This document shows, piece by piece, positions 1-11,700 of a stretch of 64,000 nucleotides of DNA. Location of the stretch: NCBI GenBank assembly GCA_037367355.1, contig CM074699.1:3162001-3226000 (forward strand), given 5' to 3'. The stretch comes from Neoscytalidium dimidiatum. Lineage: Eukaryota > Ascomycota > Dothideomycetes > Botryosphaeriales > Botryosphaeriaceae. Both the position numbers and the translations under genes were made by a program. Under the pieces are notes generated by a model that saw nothing but the letters and a program-made list of their open reading frames with translations, was not told the origin of the DNA and made no database searches. Within the stretch, counting starts at the first letter, position 1. Each line of letters begins with the position of its first letter.

Positions 1-3000
1 GGAGCTTCTCGGCTGTAGAGGGAGCCGCGAGGACGAGCGTAGCTTCCGTGTCCTCAAGAACGCTCTGCAGCCGCGCCTTGGGCGCGCCGGGGTCCAGCGG
101 CACAAATGCTCCGCCCGCCTGCAGGACCGCAATCATGGCAACCACGGCCCAAGTGGACTTGGGAAAACAGATGGGCACCATCACTTCAGGGCCGACGCCG
201 AGGCGCTGCAACCGCTGCGCCAGCCGCGATGCGTGGGCCCCGAGCTGCGCGTACGTGAGATCGCCGTCCCACGATGCAATGGCAGGCGCGTCTGGGCGCG
301 CCTCAATCTGCTCTTCGATAAGCCAGTGCACGCATGACTGCTCCCGCCGGGGAACATGGCACTCGGCTGCCAGCTGGGCCAGATCCCTGTCGCCGACGGT
401 CACAGCAGCTGATGGCGTAGCGTCGGGGCTGCTCGTAATGAAATCCAGGACCTTAGTGAAGGAACTCGCCAGGCTGTCGGCCTGCGCCTCAGACATGACA
501 GAAGTTTGATATGCCAGCTGGAAGGCCAGCCCTTTGGCCGTGGAGTCGATAGTGAGGGTAATATCGTACTACAGGAAAAACAGTCAGCATAGAACGGATT
601 TGCACGCGGGCCTAGCAATTTACCTCGGTGGAGGCGTAGTTGACCATCTGCTTGAAGCTTATGGCGGAATCGCCGTCCGTCTCGCCAATGGCCGTGTAGT
701 CAATAGACATGAGCGTGTTGAAGAGCGGTAGCCCGTCCAGGCCCAGGGCATTCTGGATCTCGGCAAGGGAGCTGTGCTGGTTCACAAAACTGCGGCCAAG
801 CGTGTTTTGCAGATCTTGGAGCAAGCTGCTGAAGCTCGCATAGCCGCCAAAGTCTATGCGGCAGACCAGCATGTGGATCAGGCAGCCGACCATGGATTGC
901 AGATTAGCGAGTGGCGCGTCACGGCCTGATGAGAGGAAACCAAAACAGACGTCGTCGGACTGGGTGTAGGCGCGGAGTACAGTTCCCCAGACCGCTTGCA
1001 TGAGGGTCGCAAACGTAACGCCCTGCGCCTTGCAAAAGCCTTGGAGGTTCTTCATCGAACCAATGGCGATAGAAACGGATTTGAGCTCCACCGGTTTTGA
1101 GACATGGTCCACTATGGACGGGAAGTGGCATGGGCTGACACCCTGGAGATGGTCGGCCCAGTACTGCAGCGCAGGTTTCTTCGCATGCCGTTGGAGATAG
1201 GAGATGTAGTCGCTGAACAGAGGGGCGGGTCCCGGCGGAAGCAGCCCGCTGTACGCGAGTCTGAGGTCCCTGAAGATGACGCCCGCAGACATGCCGTCTA
1301 CCACGGCGTGGCTGATCTCCAACTTGCAAAACACGCGACCGTCGGCCGTCCTACAAGCAGTCAAGCGGTGGGCGGGCTGAGCATCCACGAACTCAGCAGG
1401 TTCCAACGCGTTCAGGACCGGGGTGGCTGCCGTGCCATTTCTGAAGGGGCCTATCCGCGCAATCTCCGGCTCGATGCTTCGGAGCACGACCTGATCGAAC
1501 ATGGCGCCCTCGCGCGAGCTCGTAACAAAGACGGTCCGCAGAGCTGCATGGCGGCTGACAACGGTCCGCCAAGCGTCCTCGAGCTTCTCCAAGTCCACCT
1601 TGGCGGGTCCGTAGCTTTCTACCTCGAACACGCGCTCGATGCGGTAGCTCTCGGGAAACCGGATCCGAGCGAGCAGGATGCCTTCCTGGACTGCAGAGCA
1701 CGGGTAGGCGGTTTCGATTGCCGCGCCTTCCAGCGCTGCCAGCTTATTCCCGGTGAAGTCGTCCAGTTCGTAGTATGTGTCGAGCGAGAGGAGTGCGAAG
1801 TCTGTGAGGGAGTAGATTGGAGCTGAGGATACCAGAGAGGAAAGACCGCCCTGAAGCAGCTCCTGACAGCGATCCACCCAGTTCATAACGTCCTCGCGGC
1901 GCTGGAGATTCCGCGGGTGATCAAACTCGAGCGTTACATGGTTGCGCATGTCAACCCTGACGGTTATTTCAAAAAGTGCCTTTGATTCGCGTGATCTCTT
2001 TCTACCGGACATGTGGCCGTGTCCGTTGGCCTTGCCGTTGACCTGGCCATTGCCAAGTGGAATGGGGGGCGTGCCCGGCCGGCGCTCGTCGACGTAGTCA
2101 ACGACGAGCTCGACAAAGGAGGGGCTGGCTACTGGGGATCCTCCCAAAGAGGCGGCGGCTCCGCGAACAGCGTCTTTTGTGCGGCGCAGGGCCTGCTTGA
2201 AGTCATCCTCCCGCAAAAGTGTCACTTCGACGGGAACTTTCAACGGTTGGGCGGGTGCTTGCGGGTCCGGCCCGATGGCAATGACGGGAGGCACTTCGCG
2301 ATCGGTGAATATGGTCCGAAACGAGTACATGATGGCGGCAAGGCAGATTTCGGCCGGAGTCATCTTCAGCGTAGTCTCAAGGCCGCCAAGAAGCAAATGG
2401 GCATCCGGTTCTGAAATCTCGAATCCGCTCGATGCTCCAACTTCGTCTTCATACCAATCAATAGGCGCGTTCCAGTACGCCAACGTCTCGGGCTTCAGCG
2501 CGAATGCATCCGAGGCGTCAATCGAAGACTGGGTGGATCCAACAGAGTCGGCTGCAGGGGCCACCAAGGAAGCCAGTTTGGCAAGGGTCTCGCAGGTCAT
2601 GATTTCGGGAACGTTGATAGTGAAGCCATCAGCCAGGCACCGTGCCATGACTTCGATGGCGGTGATGGAGTCTCCTCCAAGCCGGATGAAGGAGGTGGAA
2701 AGCCGGACTTCGGCCAGCGGCAGCCGCAACACATCGGCAACAACTTGGCGCAGCTTCCTCTCCATCGGCGATGCAAGTGCGTTTTCCTGGGCTTCTGCCT
2801 GCATGTCATTCAGCCGCAGACGCAGAGCTTCGCCGTCCACAAGGCCCGCGCTCGTTACGGGCAGGTCGTCCATAAGGACCCATCTTTTCGGGACCGTTCC
2901 CTTGCCGCCGTCGTTTCCCAAGCTCTTGATCAAATTTCTGCGGATTTCCTTCACAGTTGAGGGGTCCGCAGCAGGGCCGTCGGGAGAGCTCCGCAGGGAA

Positions 3001-3119
3001 AGCACAACAGCGGATTGTGGCTCCGCGGCGCTCGAGGCCAGGTTTAGGACCTTGGCCTGACCAACGGCGGGATCCGCCAGAAGCTGCTGCTCCATCCGAA
3101 AAAGCATAGGGTGTGCCAT
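1..3119 (-). CDS. Non-ribosomal peptide synthetase, N-terminal part (runs off left edge)
   Basis: Exons 3119-624 and 568-<1, with a 55-bp intron (623-569) in phase 0. Order from the N-terminus: about 100 residues that match only the end of an adenylation domain (ADPAVGQAK, then a DDLPVTSAG stretch), a carrier domain (FIRLGGDSITAIE, Ser is the phosphopantetheine site, about residue 155), a region of about 220 residues like the C-terminal half of an epimerization domain (FEITVRVDMRNHVTLEF) without its HHxxxDG half, a condensation domain starting TAYPCSAVQEGILL with SHAVVDG as its active-site motif (first His replaced, catalytic second His kept), and then, across the intron, a new adenylation domain (LTYAQL, LQAGGAFVPLDP) cut by the window edge. 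No adenylation core lies upstream of the ATG. A carrier-first NRPS could receive an acyl starter from the ligase at 35-37 kb; that link is inference. More modules should follow to the left. Confidence 0.93.
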
Positions 3120-4172
3120 TGCGAAATGAGGGGATTACAGTTGTACGGTTAGCGATACAGGTGGGTGAAGGAGAAAAGGGAAAAAGAGAGACAGTTGGGA
3201 CAGTTAGTCTGGAGGTTCCGGCACGGTGCAGCAGCTTGGTGAGGGTCAACGGGTGCGAGACGACATGGCAAGATCGAAAGGGACACATCAACTCAATAAT
3301 ACCGTGTACAAACAATGCGAGAGCATGCTAACCAATTGCGCGACAAGCGCAGGCTCGAGCGCGGAGCCGCTGAGGTAGTCCGTGGAACTACCGGTGCGCG
3401 GCAGGCGAATTGGCTCATGGCAGCCGCGATGGAGCTGGACCGTAGTAAGATGTCGGTCCAGCCTTGTGCACATTCACGTAAGGACCACCAGCGGTTGCGG
3501 CTGCGGACAGAGGGCGAAGAGAAGCCGGGGGTTCCGCAGTGCGCAGGTGGGCAGGCGAGCCAATGGGAGCGGGCTCCACGTAATGCAGTCGGTGTCTACT
3601 TGGGGTTCGGGCTGGTCTGAGTAAGAGCTGCGAGCCAGCGGTGGTCAGTGTGCAAGCTCAGAGGCGAGCTTCAAGCTGCTTCATCGAGGAGGCTTGGAGC
3701 ACTCGTGCGATTCAGAGCGTGGAGGCAGCCCAGGGAGCGACAACGCTGCCGAGAGGACGGAGACGGCGGCTGCAGGTACGGATGACTCGCTCCGACACGT
3801 GGGCGTGCACCCAGCGGTCCGGTCCTCGCAGCATGTGGCGAGCATGATGACTTGCTGCGTTTGATTGGGAAGGTAGAGGCGATCGCTGATACCGATGCAG
3901 CCAGCTGTGTGCGTTCAGGTTCTGGAAGCGCGGGATTCTGGCGTCGCGAGAGCAGAATCGGGGACCAGGGCACCTCGCGGCGGGGCGCGCTAGTCCACGT
4001 TTAGCGCAGTGCAAACATAGGAAGTCGTTGCCGCGTGCTCTCTTCTTGCCTGCTTGGAAACCGGGGAATCACTCTATGATACTAGTACAGTACAAATAAA
4101 GAAGGAGAACATCGAAAGCCGTCACAGCTCCAAAAAAAATGACAAGAAACAAAGCAAGTAACTAGATCATCA
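3120..4172. other. Intergenic, NRPS upstream region
   Basis: About 1.05 kb between the NRPS start and the 3' end of the oxidoreductase gene. It should hold the NRPS promoter. I looked for the missing adenylation-domain core in all frames of the minus strand and found none. Only short overlapping ORFs without recognisable protein character. Confidence 0.6.
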
Positions 4173-5070
4173 CTATGCTCCCACCCCTTCTCCCTTCGCC
4201 CTCCTATCTTTCACATAGTTAGCCATCCCAACCACGCCAATATAGCGGCCTCCGTGCGTTACGCCCTCGACCGTAAGATCGGCGCCGTCGCCGTACGCCA
4301 GCTCGGTCAAGACGGTCCCGAGATCCTCGGAGCGCGTCACATTCACCGACCCGAAGAACCTGAAGACGGGGATCAAGATCCAGTTGGAAATCTTCTTGGG
4401 CAGCGGCAGCGGGTACTTGATGTACGGGTGGACGGCCGTGTGGTACGAGTAGTCGATCAACGCCGGCCGCACCGAGTAGAAGCTGAGCGACGGCGTCTCC
4501 TCGCTCAGCTTCAGCAGCTTCTCCTCCGCCCGGAACTTGACGTCGTACGCAGCCATCCGGCGGCTACCTGGCTCGTCGATGCCATCGTCTGGGTCGCAAC
4601 TGTCAGCCTGACAACCTCAACTTGGCGCGGGCGGGAGAGATAGAGCGAGTGCAACATACGGGAGACGTAGACGAAGTTGAAATTGTCGCTCAACGTGGAG
4701 TATGTCTTTGCAGCAATTGCGGGCAACTCGATGTGTGCGTACTCGTACTCGCTGCCGTGCCATCAGCATTTCCCTGGCCCCGTGGTGTTTGCCGGCGGCG
4801 CTGCAATGCAACTCACTCTCTTGTTACCGACATCAACGGAGGCCCGAGGGCCCAGACGCAGCCATGTGCGCCCTTCAGCTTCGCCAGCGTCGCCGAATCG
4901 TATTTGGCCACATCCTCCTGGATGATGACCTCCGCCTTCGCGTGTCCGTCGGCCTGCGGCACCGGCTTGCGGCTGACGATGGAAATCTTGGTGACGGCGG
5001 GGTCATCGAGCATAATAGCGAGCACGACGGAGCCAATAAGCCCCGTCGCACCTGTCAGGATGAGATGCAT
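4173..5070 (-). CDS. NAD(P)-binding Rossmann-fold oxidoreductase (NmrA/atypical SDR type)
   Basis: Three exons: 5070-4817, 4751-4660, 4588-4173 (253 aa). The start at 5070 is chosen because the protein then opens with the dinucleotide-binding motif MHLILTGATGLIGS; the longer ORF start at 5220 would place a poor, Lys-rich leader before it. Intron 1 uses GTGAGT and CAG, intron 2 GTATGT and CAG; the join gives continuous sequence EYEYAHIELPAIAAK then DGIDEPGSRRMAAYDVKF. The length and the position of YDVKFRAEE, where SDR proteins carry their YxxxK, fit an atypical SDR or nucleoside-sugar-epimerase-like protein. Substrate unknown. It lies between the NRPS and the regulator-like gene, so it may be a cluster tailoring reductase, but this family is common outside clusters too. 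Confidence 0.82.
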
Positions 5071-5880
5071 TTTTCTTTTTTCTTTTTCTTTCTTGAGAAG
5101 AGTCTGGGCAATGAGGGTGTCTTCGAGCTGCCCGAGCTCCCGCAAACGGACGCCCGCTATATCACTCAAGGCCAGTCGTGGTGCTGCGCACCAACCCAGC
5201 GCAAGGCCCTGGGCTCGCACTGCCCGAGAGTTCCGGTGGCTAAGCTTCTGTCAGCACAAGGGGGCACGATTTTAGTGATACCTGGCACAGCAGGTGACAG
5301 GAAAATCCGCTCTTCAGACCGCAACACAATGCATATAAATACTTGAAGCAGTCGTCCAGACGCAGAATTTTCTAACCTTCTACGGCATCTGCATCCAGAC
5401 GACTGCTTTGGCTACCTATACATATTAAACTACATCTACGCCCGGGTGGCTGCTTCAATTGCCTTCGCACATCATATTATGGTTGGATGGGTGGACTCTT
5501 CTACAATCTACAATCCACTATGCTGAATGTGCTGTTTGGCCAATACGGGGTAACATAAATTTCGCTACCCCCTGTATCAGTGTGCCAGCGCGCGGGACGG
5601 GGCGAGGGCCCACCGGGAGCCCGCGGCGCGGATTACTGTCTGTCATCCGGACACTAAGCCAGGCCCGGCGGCCCGACTCTCGTACAGGACGCCAATCACG
5701 TCCGCCGCAACGCGACACCTCGTTCTACCTTTACGGCGAGTCATGCCCAAAGTCAAGTAACATTACGAGCAATTTACAGCTTCGGACTGGGCCGCAGATC
5801 AGATGGCTGTGTCGCATGTGGAAGCTATTTACACTTGAAGAGAATGTTGACGGGGCCAAGTGAAAGCGGGAGCTTGGCCG
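5071..5880. other. Intergenic with an inverted-repeat element
   Basis: About 0.8 kb upstream of the oxidoreductase gene and downstream of the bZIP-like gene. It holds the 116-bp repeat listed separately (5343-5458). No coding sequence seen. Confidence 0.6.
5343..5458. repeat. MITE-like element, copy A (116 bp, terminal inverted repeats)
   Basis: The stretch begins TTGAAGCAGTCGTCC and ends GGTGGCTGCTTCAA, so the ends are inverted repeats (TTGAAGCAG / CTGCTTCAA). Inside is a further inverted copy of the same 25-bp motif (around 5384-5411). The motif core is near-palindromic, CGTCCAGACG here. A second copy of the whole element lies at 31116-31233 in reverse orientation. No target-site duplication is clear. 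It could be a small non-autonomous transposon or a regulatory array. Confidence 0.75.
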
Positions 5881-6635
5881 CTATCCTGAGGTATCTCCCC
5901 ATTCGTGCATCTTGTTCATGTCCAGACAAGACCGGAGCCCGTTGATCAACTCCGCCTGCGGAATCCGCCCCGCGACGTGAAGAAGCATCACTGAGGCCAA
6001 GACGATCCGCGAGTGCTCGTGCATGTTCAGCGCCTCGTTGCTTTGTATTAGAGTTGTCAGGAATGCCCATAGGTTGGGCAGCTGTCGGTCTCGTTAGCTT
6101 TTGTAAACAGCGGGAGGTTGACTTCACCAACATCGTCCTTGATTGTGTTGTAGACTGGTGGCACTGATGAAGCCTGAAGATCCGAGCTTTCTCCGCTACA
6201 TCCACCTCGTGGACTTGAATATTCCATGACTGTGCTGCGCAAACGCTCTTGCAAATCACCGTTACGGCTCGAGTCCCTCAGCTCTTCCACCAGTAAATTC
6301 TCAGCAGTCCGGAGGATTTCATGTTGGAAGCCTTCCTTTTCCCAAGATGACCAGCTGCTCGCACTGCTCCGTAGCCCCGCGACAATCCCTGGCAAGTGGC
6401 GTTTCCGGCTCATGCGCTGATGATTGGATAGAGACATATTCGAGCAAAAGTCGGCGGTATAGTATTGTGCCACAAGGGAGTCCAGGCTGTCAAATCCAAC
6501 AGTTCTGGCGCACTCCAGGACATGGTCTAATCGGTCATCTAATGGCGTGTGTTCTCCAATCTCCGTTCCTGCCTTTTGTGTTGGCATGTGAGACCCGTTC
6601 AGCTGCGTGGTTCTCTGGCCGGATCCAGATGGCAT
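5881..6635 (-). CDS. bZIP-regulator C-terminal domain protein without a bZIP region
   Basis: Exons 6635-6132 and 6081-5881, with a 50-bp intron (6131-6082) carrying a GCTAAC branch site. The start is uncertain: ATG at 6635 begins MPSGSGQRTTQ; the reading frame stays open upstream to 6899. The core LDDRLDHVLECARTVGF, then WEKEGFQHEILRTAENLLVEE, aligns with LDERIEYVLECAEAAGF and WERRGFYEEILQSAESMLVAE in the bZIP protein at 28.2-29.95 kb. The last exons also align (LPNLWAFLTTLIQ with MPNLGALMTAMAA), and both genes have an intron at that same place. So the two are paralogues. No basic region (NxxAQRxxR) is visible in this gene or just upstream. It may act as a co-regulator or partner of the bZIP protein, or be a decaying copy. 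Confidence 0.72.
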
Positions 6636-8780
6636 CTTGTTGTTGCTTTGTGTGTCTTTCGGGGCGCTTGAAGACTTCAGCGAGGAAATTCGGGCGTAGA
6701 GGAAGAGATAGTGTTGACTGCAGGAACAGATACTCGGCATATATCTATCCTGTAGCAAGCGAGTTCTGCGGCTGGAGATATCAGTGCTGGCTGTGGCAGT
6801 GAATATGCTACATTGATGGTAGATCCTATAGCCTTCCGGTCTAGGGTGCGTGGCGAAGCTTTCCAATGCGTCCAAGTCGGGTTGGCCACTAACAGCCAAA
6901 ACTAACTCAAGCTGACCGCTACTTGTTTATGCTGTTTTACTCAGCTGAACCCCTGTGCTAAAATGCTTCCGACTAGACTCCCCACGCCACTACGACTCAA
7001 ACAGATGATCGCCCATCATGCGGATTGGCCCGCTCGGTCCGTTTGGGCAGCTTAATCTTGCTCAGACCCTCGGACATGCATCGAGACAACTAGAGAGTGT
7101 TCAAAATATACGGGCGGGAGCAGTTTCATTTTCCATTGTTCGTTCCAAATGCGCGTGTCTCTTGGAACCTTTTTAATTGGAGCTTGTTTAACACCTGGAC
7201 CGTGCACAGGAAGGCCAGATTTACAAGTCTATAACATCTCGATTATTAAATCAACCTGGCAGGCCAACATGAGCCAGCAACTCTGTGATCATTTGCAAGA
7301 GTAGGTAAATACATGCACATTGAAGTATTGCCGATAAAGTTATTGCGATTGCCTAAGGTTGTTCCACTCCCGCACGCACATGACCAACATGTCTCACCGG
7401 CGGATCAGAGTGTAAACCCCGAAGGGGCCGTGAATAAGAGTTGCAGCGGTTCCTCCTTCATAGGAATGTTGTCATGGCCCGCTTTTTACGTTAGCTCACA
7501 TTTGGCTCAAGCAACGTTCTCCCAAAGACGCTCGGTATTGCAAGCAAGGATCACAGGAGAGTCAGGTGGGCTCGCACTGCAGTGGTTTTGTGATACGAAC
7601 TTGGAGGTGTCATGCCTCATCATCAGCGACGCCAAAGGTTGGCATTATTATGTCAGCCAATCTTATGTGAGGTGCAGATAATGGCCAGTACCAACGAACA
7701 ACAATTACGCATGAGCTTCCATCATCCTCGAGGATGAAGGTTGGACGTTGTAGTGAATTGTATGTGATAATGCACACGCGCGTGTAGAAAGATATGGGCG
7801 AGGGGGACTGGGTTTCAATAACGCACGTGGCATCTCGCTGCATAAGAAAGGACAATGCCTTGGCAGAGTAGTACGAATTTCGTTTACGTTTCGTTATCCA
7901 GCTCAGAAGACTTACTCGCCTGAATCAGTGCCGGTTCAATCGCTTGAAGAGCTTTCCTTGTGATTACGTACACATTTATCCGGCACTTGATCATCCGAGC
8001 TCCCAGATCAGGGGAGACACCCGACCACTCCGCCGTTTGTTCTCCGCCTGCACGTGACGCTTCTACAGAATTCAGTTCAACTTGCTTTCTAGCACCTTGG
8101 GAAGCATGTAAACCAGCGGCTTGTTTTTGCTGCAAGCCATGAAACATATTAAGAGTTGCGGCCATCACTTCTCAACCGCTATTTCGATTCCTTTTGCCAC
8201 GCATGCGAATTTACTAAGAGAATTCCTTTCGAACCTCGCCTCACAACATAGGGAAAGGCACAAGGGCAGTGAGCAAAGAGTGAAAGGAAACTGGCCGACG
8301 GGAAACATCAGCCGAAGCTTCGTCTACAAGAATCAGACCGTGCCAATCTTCTGGAAAATCATCTGGTCATGAAGCAGCCTAATAATTGCTTGTTGGGCAC
8401 GAATCGCAATCGATGTTCTTCGCTAGCGATTTACTTTACAATTTTGTGCTTGTTAGAATTGGAATTCGCGGAATATACTGAATGTTTTTGATCCCTATCT
8501 ACAAATGTATATACATGTACGCTTCGAGCATTGTCAAGTTAATCTATTTATTATCAGAAATATTTATCAGAGGATAGCAAAGGTTTAGACAACTTGATGA
8601 TTCGCATACGGCTCATATGGTTCTTTCCATTCGAGCCAGTAGATTTCAGACTCAAAATTGGGGATGCCCAATTGTGCAATGTGAAAAAATGGGATAGCGA
8701 AGCCTGGACTCCAGCAATTCTCAACCACTCCCGGACGCCTGAAATCTCCAGATAAAACATGAGTCTACATCTCCATAAGT
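6636..8780. other. Intergenic, no supported gene
   Basis: About 2.1 kb between the bZIP-like gene and the 3' end of the FAS gene. A few short ORFs on both strands (for example 7313-7681 +, 7884-8168 -) show no recognisable domain and no splice structure I could defend. 6636-6899 is an open frame in phase with the downstream gene and may be its 5' part. Confidence 0.5.
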
Positions 8781-11700
8781 TTAAAAATGAACAGCCTCGT
8801 CCAAGGTAACTGCATATTCTCCGTCAGCGTCGAGCGAAGCCCGCACAGTCGGGTTGGTCAGCACCGCCACCTCGTCCTGGGCGGAATACGGCGGCTTGTC
8901 CTTCGCCTTGAACATGTCGTTGTTGACCAATGACCTGGAAAAGATTTTGTACGCGTGCCTCATGCGCCGCTCCGTCTTCGCTCGGTACGTCTCAAACTCC
9001 TCCCTCTCCACCGTGGCAAAGAGGTACTTCGGATGGACGCCGATACACTGGCCAGCCTTCTGGCCGAAGCCAAAGGACGTGACGGAGAAGGCTTTGACGC
9101 CGGCCGTCTGCACGCCTCTGTCTAGAAAGGCGATGTGGCCGTACTGCTCCAGGTCGGCGTCGACGTTGTCGGCGTTGGCGTTGCCGGGCACAAAGCCCGA
9201 GTCCAGCATCTGCAGGCAGCCGTTGATCATCCACGCGCCGGCGGCACCCTTGGAGTGGCCGGTCAAATGCTTCTGGCAGACGGCAAGCACGGGGTTGCCC
9301 GGCGTGCGGCCCAGCAGGCGCAGCTGCTCGTGCAGGATGCGGCTCTCGTTGGAGTCATTCTTCCGGGTCGAGGTGCCGTGGAACGAGGCCACGGTCACAT
9401 CGTCGACGGTGAGCCCCCACACGGCCAGGGCGCCGCGGATGGGCGAGATGCGAGCGTCGCCCTTCCAGAAAAAGTTGCCGTACGTCGCCAGCGCCTCCCT
9501 GCGCTGCTGGTCGGCCTCCTGCGATACCTCGCGCACGCGGGTGCGCAGGTAGTCGGGCACATCCGGGATGTGGTAGAGCTTGCGCAGCGAGGCCATCTCC
9601 TGGTGCAGGTATTCCAGCTCGGAGCGCTGCCACTCGTCGATCTGCGCTTGCCGCAACTCGAGCCGCCGGCGGCGGTAGGGCAGGCTCAGCATCGGCGGCG
9701 TGTGGGTGTAGGTGTGCGCAGCCGGGGCCTCGCGCGCGGCCGTCAGCAGCCCGATGCCTGGGGCGGGCACCGACCTCCCAACCTTATCAGCCGCCAGCTC
9801 GACCAGCGCCACCACTCCGTAGATGGGCAGCCCCATGTCCAGCGCCAGCCGCGCGCTCGTCACCACCTGCACGCCCGCGCCCGCCGCCTCGACGAAGCCG
9901 GCCCGTGACGATGCCGTTGGGCGTGACATCTCGCCCGGGCCGCGTCCCTTGAGCAGCTCGGCCTCGGCGTCAACGGTGGCCTTCATGTTGCGGAACTCAG
10001 CCGCTACATCGCCATGCATGTCGTCGTAGCCGCCTGCTAGGCACATGCGGGCCCTGCCGCTCACGATGGTCTCGTACGCGCTCTCCAACGACTCGAGGCT
10101 GGTGGCACAGGCGCCCACAGGCGTCTTGATCGGGCCCGACGCCGACAGGAAGAGCAAGTTTATCCACGCGGCGGGCGTGTTGTGGAACGTCTCCTGCAGG
10201 ATGTCGTCCTGCACGCTCTCGTCGACGCTGCGGCCGCTGAGCATGGCCTTTGCCGACCGGACTGGCCCGATGGCGGTGCCGATGCAGTTGCCAACCTCCG
10301 AGACGTGGATGTGCTGGTAGAACTCATAAGGGTCGGTAACGCCGGCGCAGAGGAAGGCCTCGGCGGTGCACGCGAGTAGGTACAGCGTGACGGGATCCGT
10401 CTGCGAGATGATATCCTCAGAGATGCCGTATGTGCGCGGATTCCACCCCGTGGGTAGCTGGCCCTCCACCTTGCGCCCCGTCTTCACGGCCTTGGGGATG
10501 CGCAGCACTGCGCCTCGCCGGAACCGTACCTGAAACTCTGTGGAGCCAGGCACCGCCATGATATCCACCTTCTCTCCATGCTCTCGCTTGAAGTCCTCGG
10601 CCGTCTCGCGGGGCGCTTCGAACGGCTCGAGATCTTGCTGGACGACGACCTCGTGCAGCACATGGCTGACCCCGTTGTCCTTTTGCTCGGCCATCCGGAT
10701 GCCGCTGTGCTCCCGGATGTACGCTTCGTGCTTCTGCTTGACCTCCCGCTCCGCTAGCGGCGAGTTGGTGGCAACATCGACCCAGCCGCAGTACGGCTTC
10801 CCCTGCAGCGGCCCGTTGTGGTGCTTGATAAGGCCCATGATCCACGCCATCTCAACGCAGCCCGCTACTGAGAGGCCGCCCTCGGTCTCCATCTCCCACC
10901 TGGTGCGCGCGTTGCCCAGTGGGCCCAGCTCTGAATAGCCGGCCACCACCACCACCTTGTCGAGGTCCACCATGCCCTTCAGCTCCCTGCTCAGCGGCTT
11001 GATCTCGCCCTCATAGTCCGGCAGTGTCGGGCCCCTAAAGCCAAAGTCCCCGCGCGGCTCGACGACGCCAATGCTAGTCGTTATGGCTTCTCTCCCTGCA
11101 ATCGCATCATCCCTCGCCGCATCGTGGAAAATGGCCCGGCGCTCCTCACAGGTCTCGTTCAGGTCCCTCCGCACCCGGTCGATCAGAGCTGTCAAGTCCC
11201 TCACGCCACCCAGCCCGCCGTCCAGATTCGCGCGCAGCGGCCCTTCCTGGCACGCGTCCCGCACCGCGGGCGCCAGCAAACCGAGCAAGCTGAACGCCAT
11301 CTCCTGCCGCGAGAAGGTGCGCACGCCGCGGCGCTCGATGCCGGCGGCGACCAGGTCGTTGTCGCGCATCAGGCCGGTCCCGCGCGTCCACCCGATGGAC
11401 GCGCCGCAGATGGACAGGCAGTCGGCCCAGCCCTCGCTGCGCCACTTGTCCAGCAGCGCCTCGAGCGCCAGCTTGCTCTCCGCGTACAGCCCGTCGCGCC
11501 CGAACGCGCCGTGGTTGGGCGACAGCGGCAGCACCACGTGCGCCGGCCGCGTCGTGACGCCGCGCCGCGCCTTGTGCCGCTTCACCGCGCCCAGCAGCCG
11601 CAGCGTGCCCGTCAGCATGATCCGGTGCGCGAGCTCCGAGCGCCCGTCCAGCCCGTCGATGTCGCGCCCGTTCTCGGCGACGGCCGCGAACGGGAGGATG

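Noticed and set aside
1..3119. The SHAVVDG motif as proof of an inactive condensation domain
   Set aside because: The second, catalytic His is kept, and replacement of the first His is not rare in fungal condensation domains.
3310..3355. tRNA-like sequence on the minus strand (GCGCAATTGGTTAGCATGC, like an A box and D arm)
   Set aside because: No B box (GGTTCGANNCC) at the right distance and no cloverleaf closes; at most a fossil.
9135..9908. Long plus-strand ORFs opposite the FAS alpha, PKS and NRPS genes
   Set aside because: They are shadows in GC-rich codons of the real genes on the other strand, with Arg/Ala/Gly-rich composition and no motifs.
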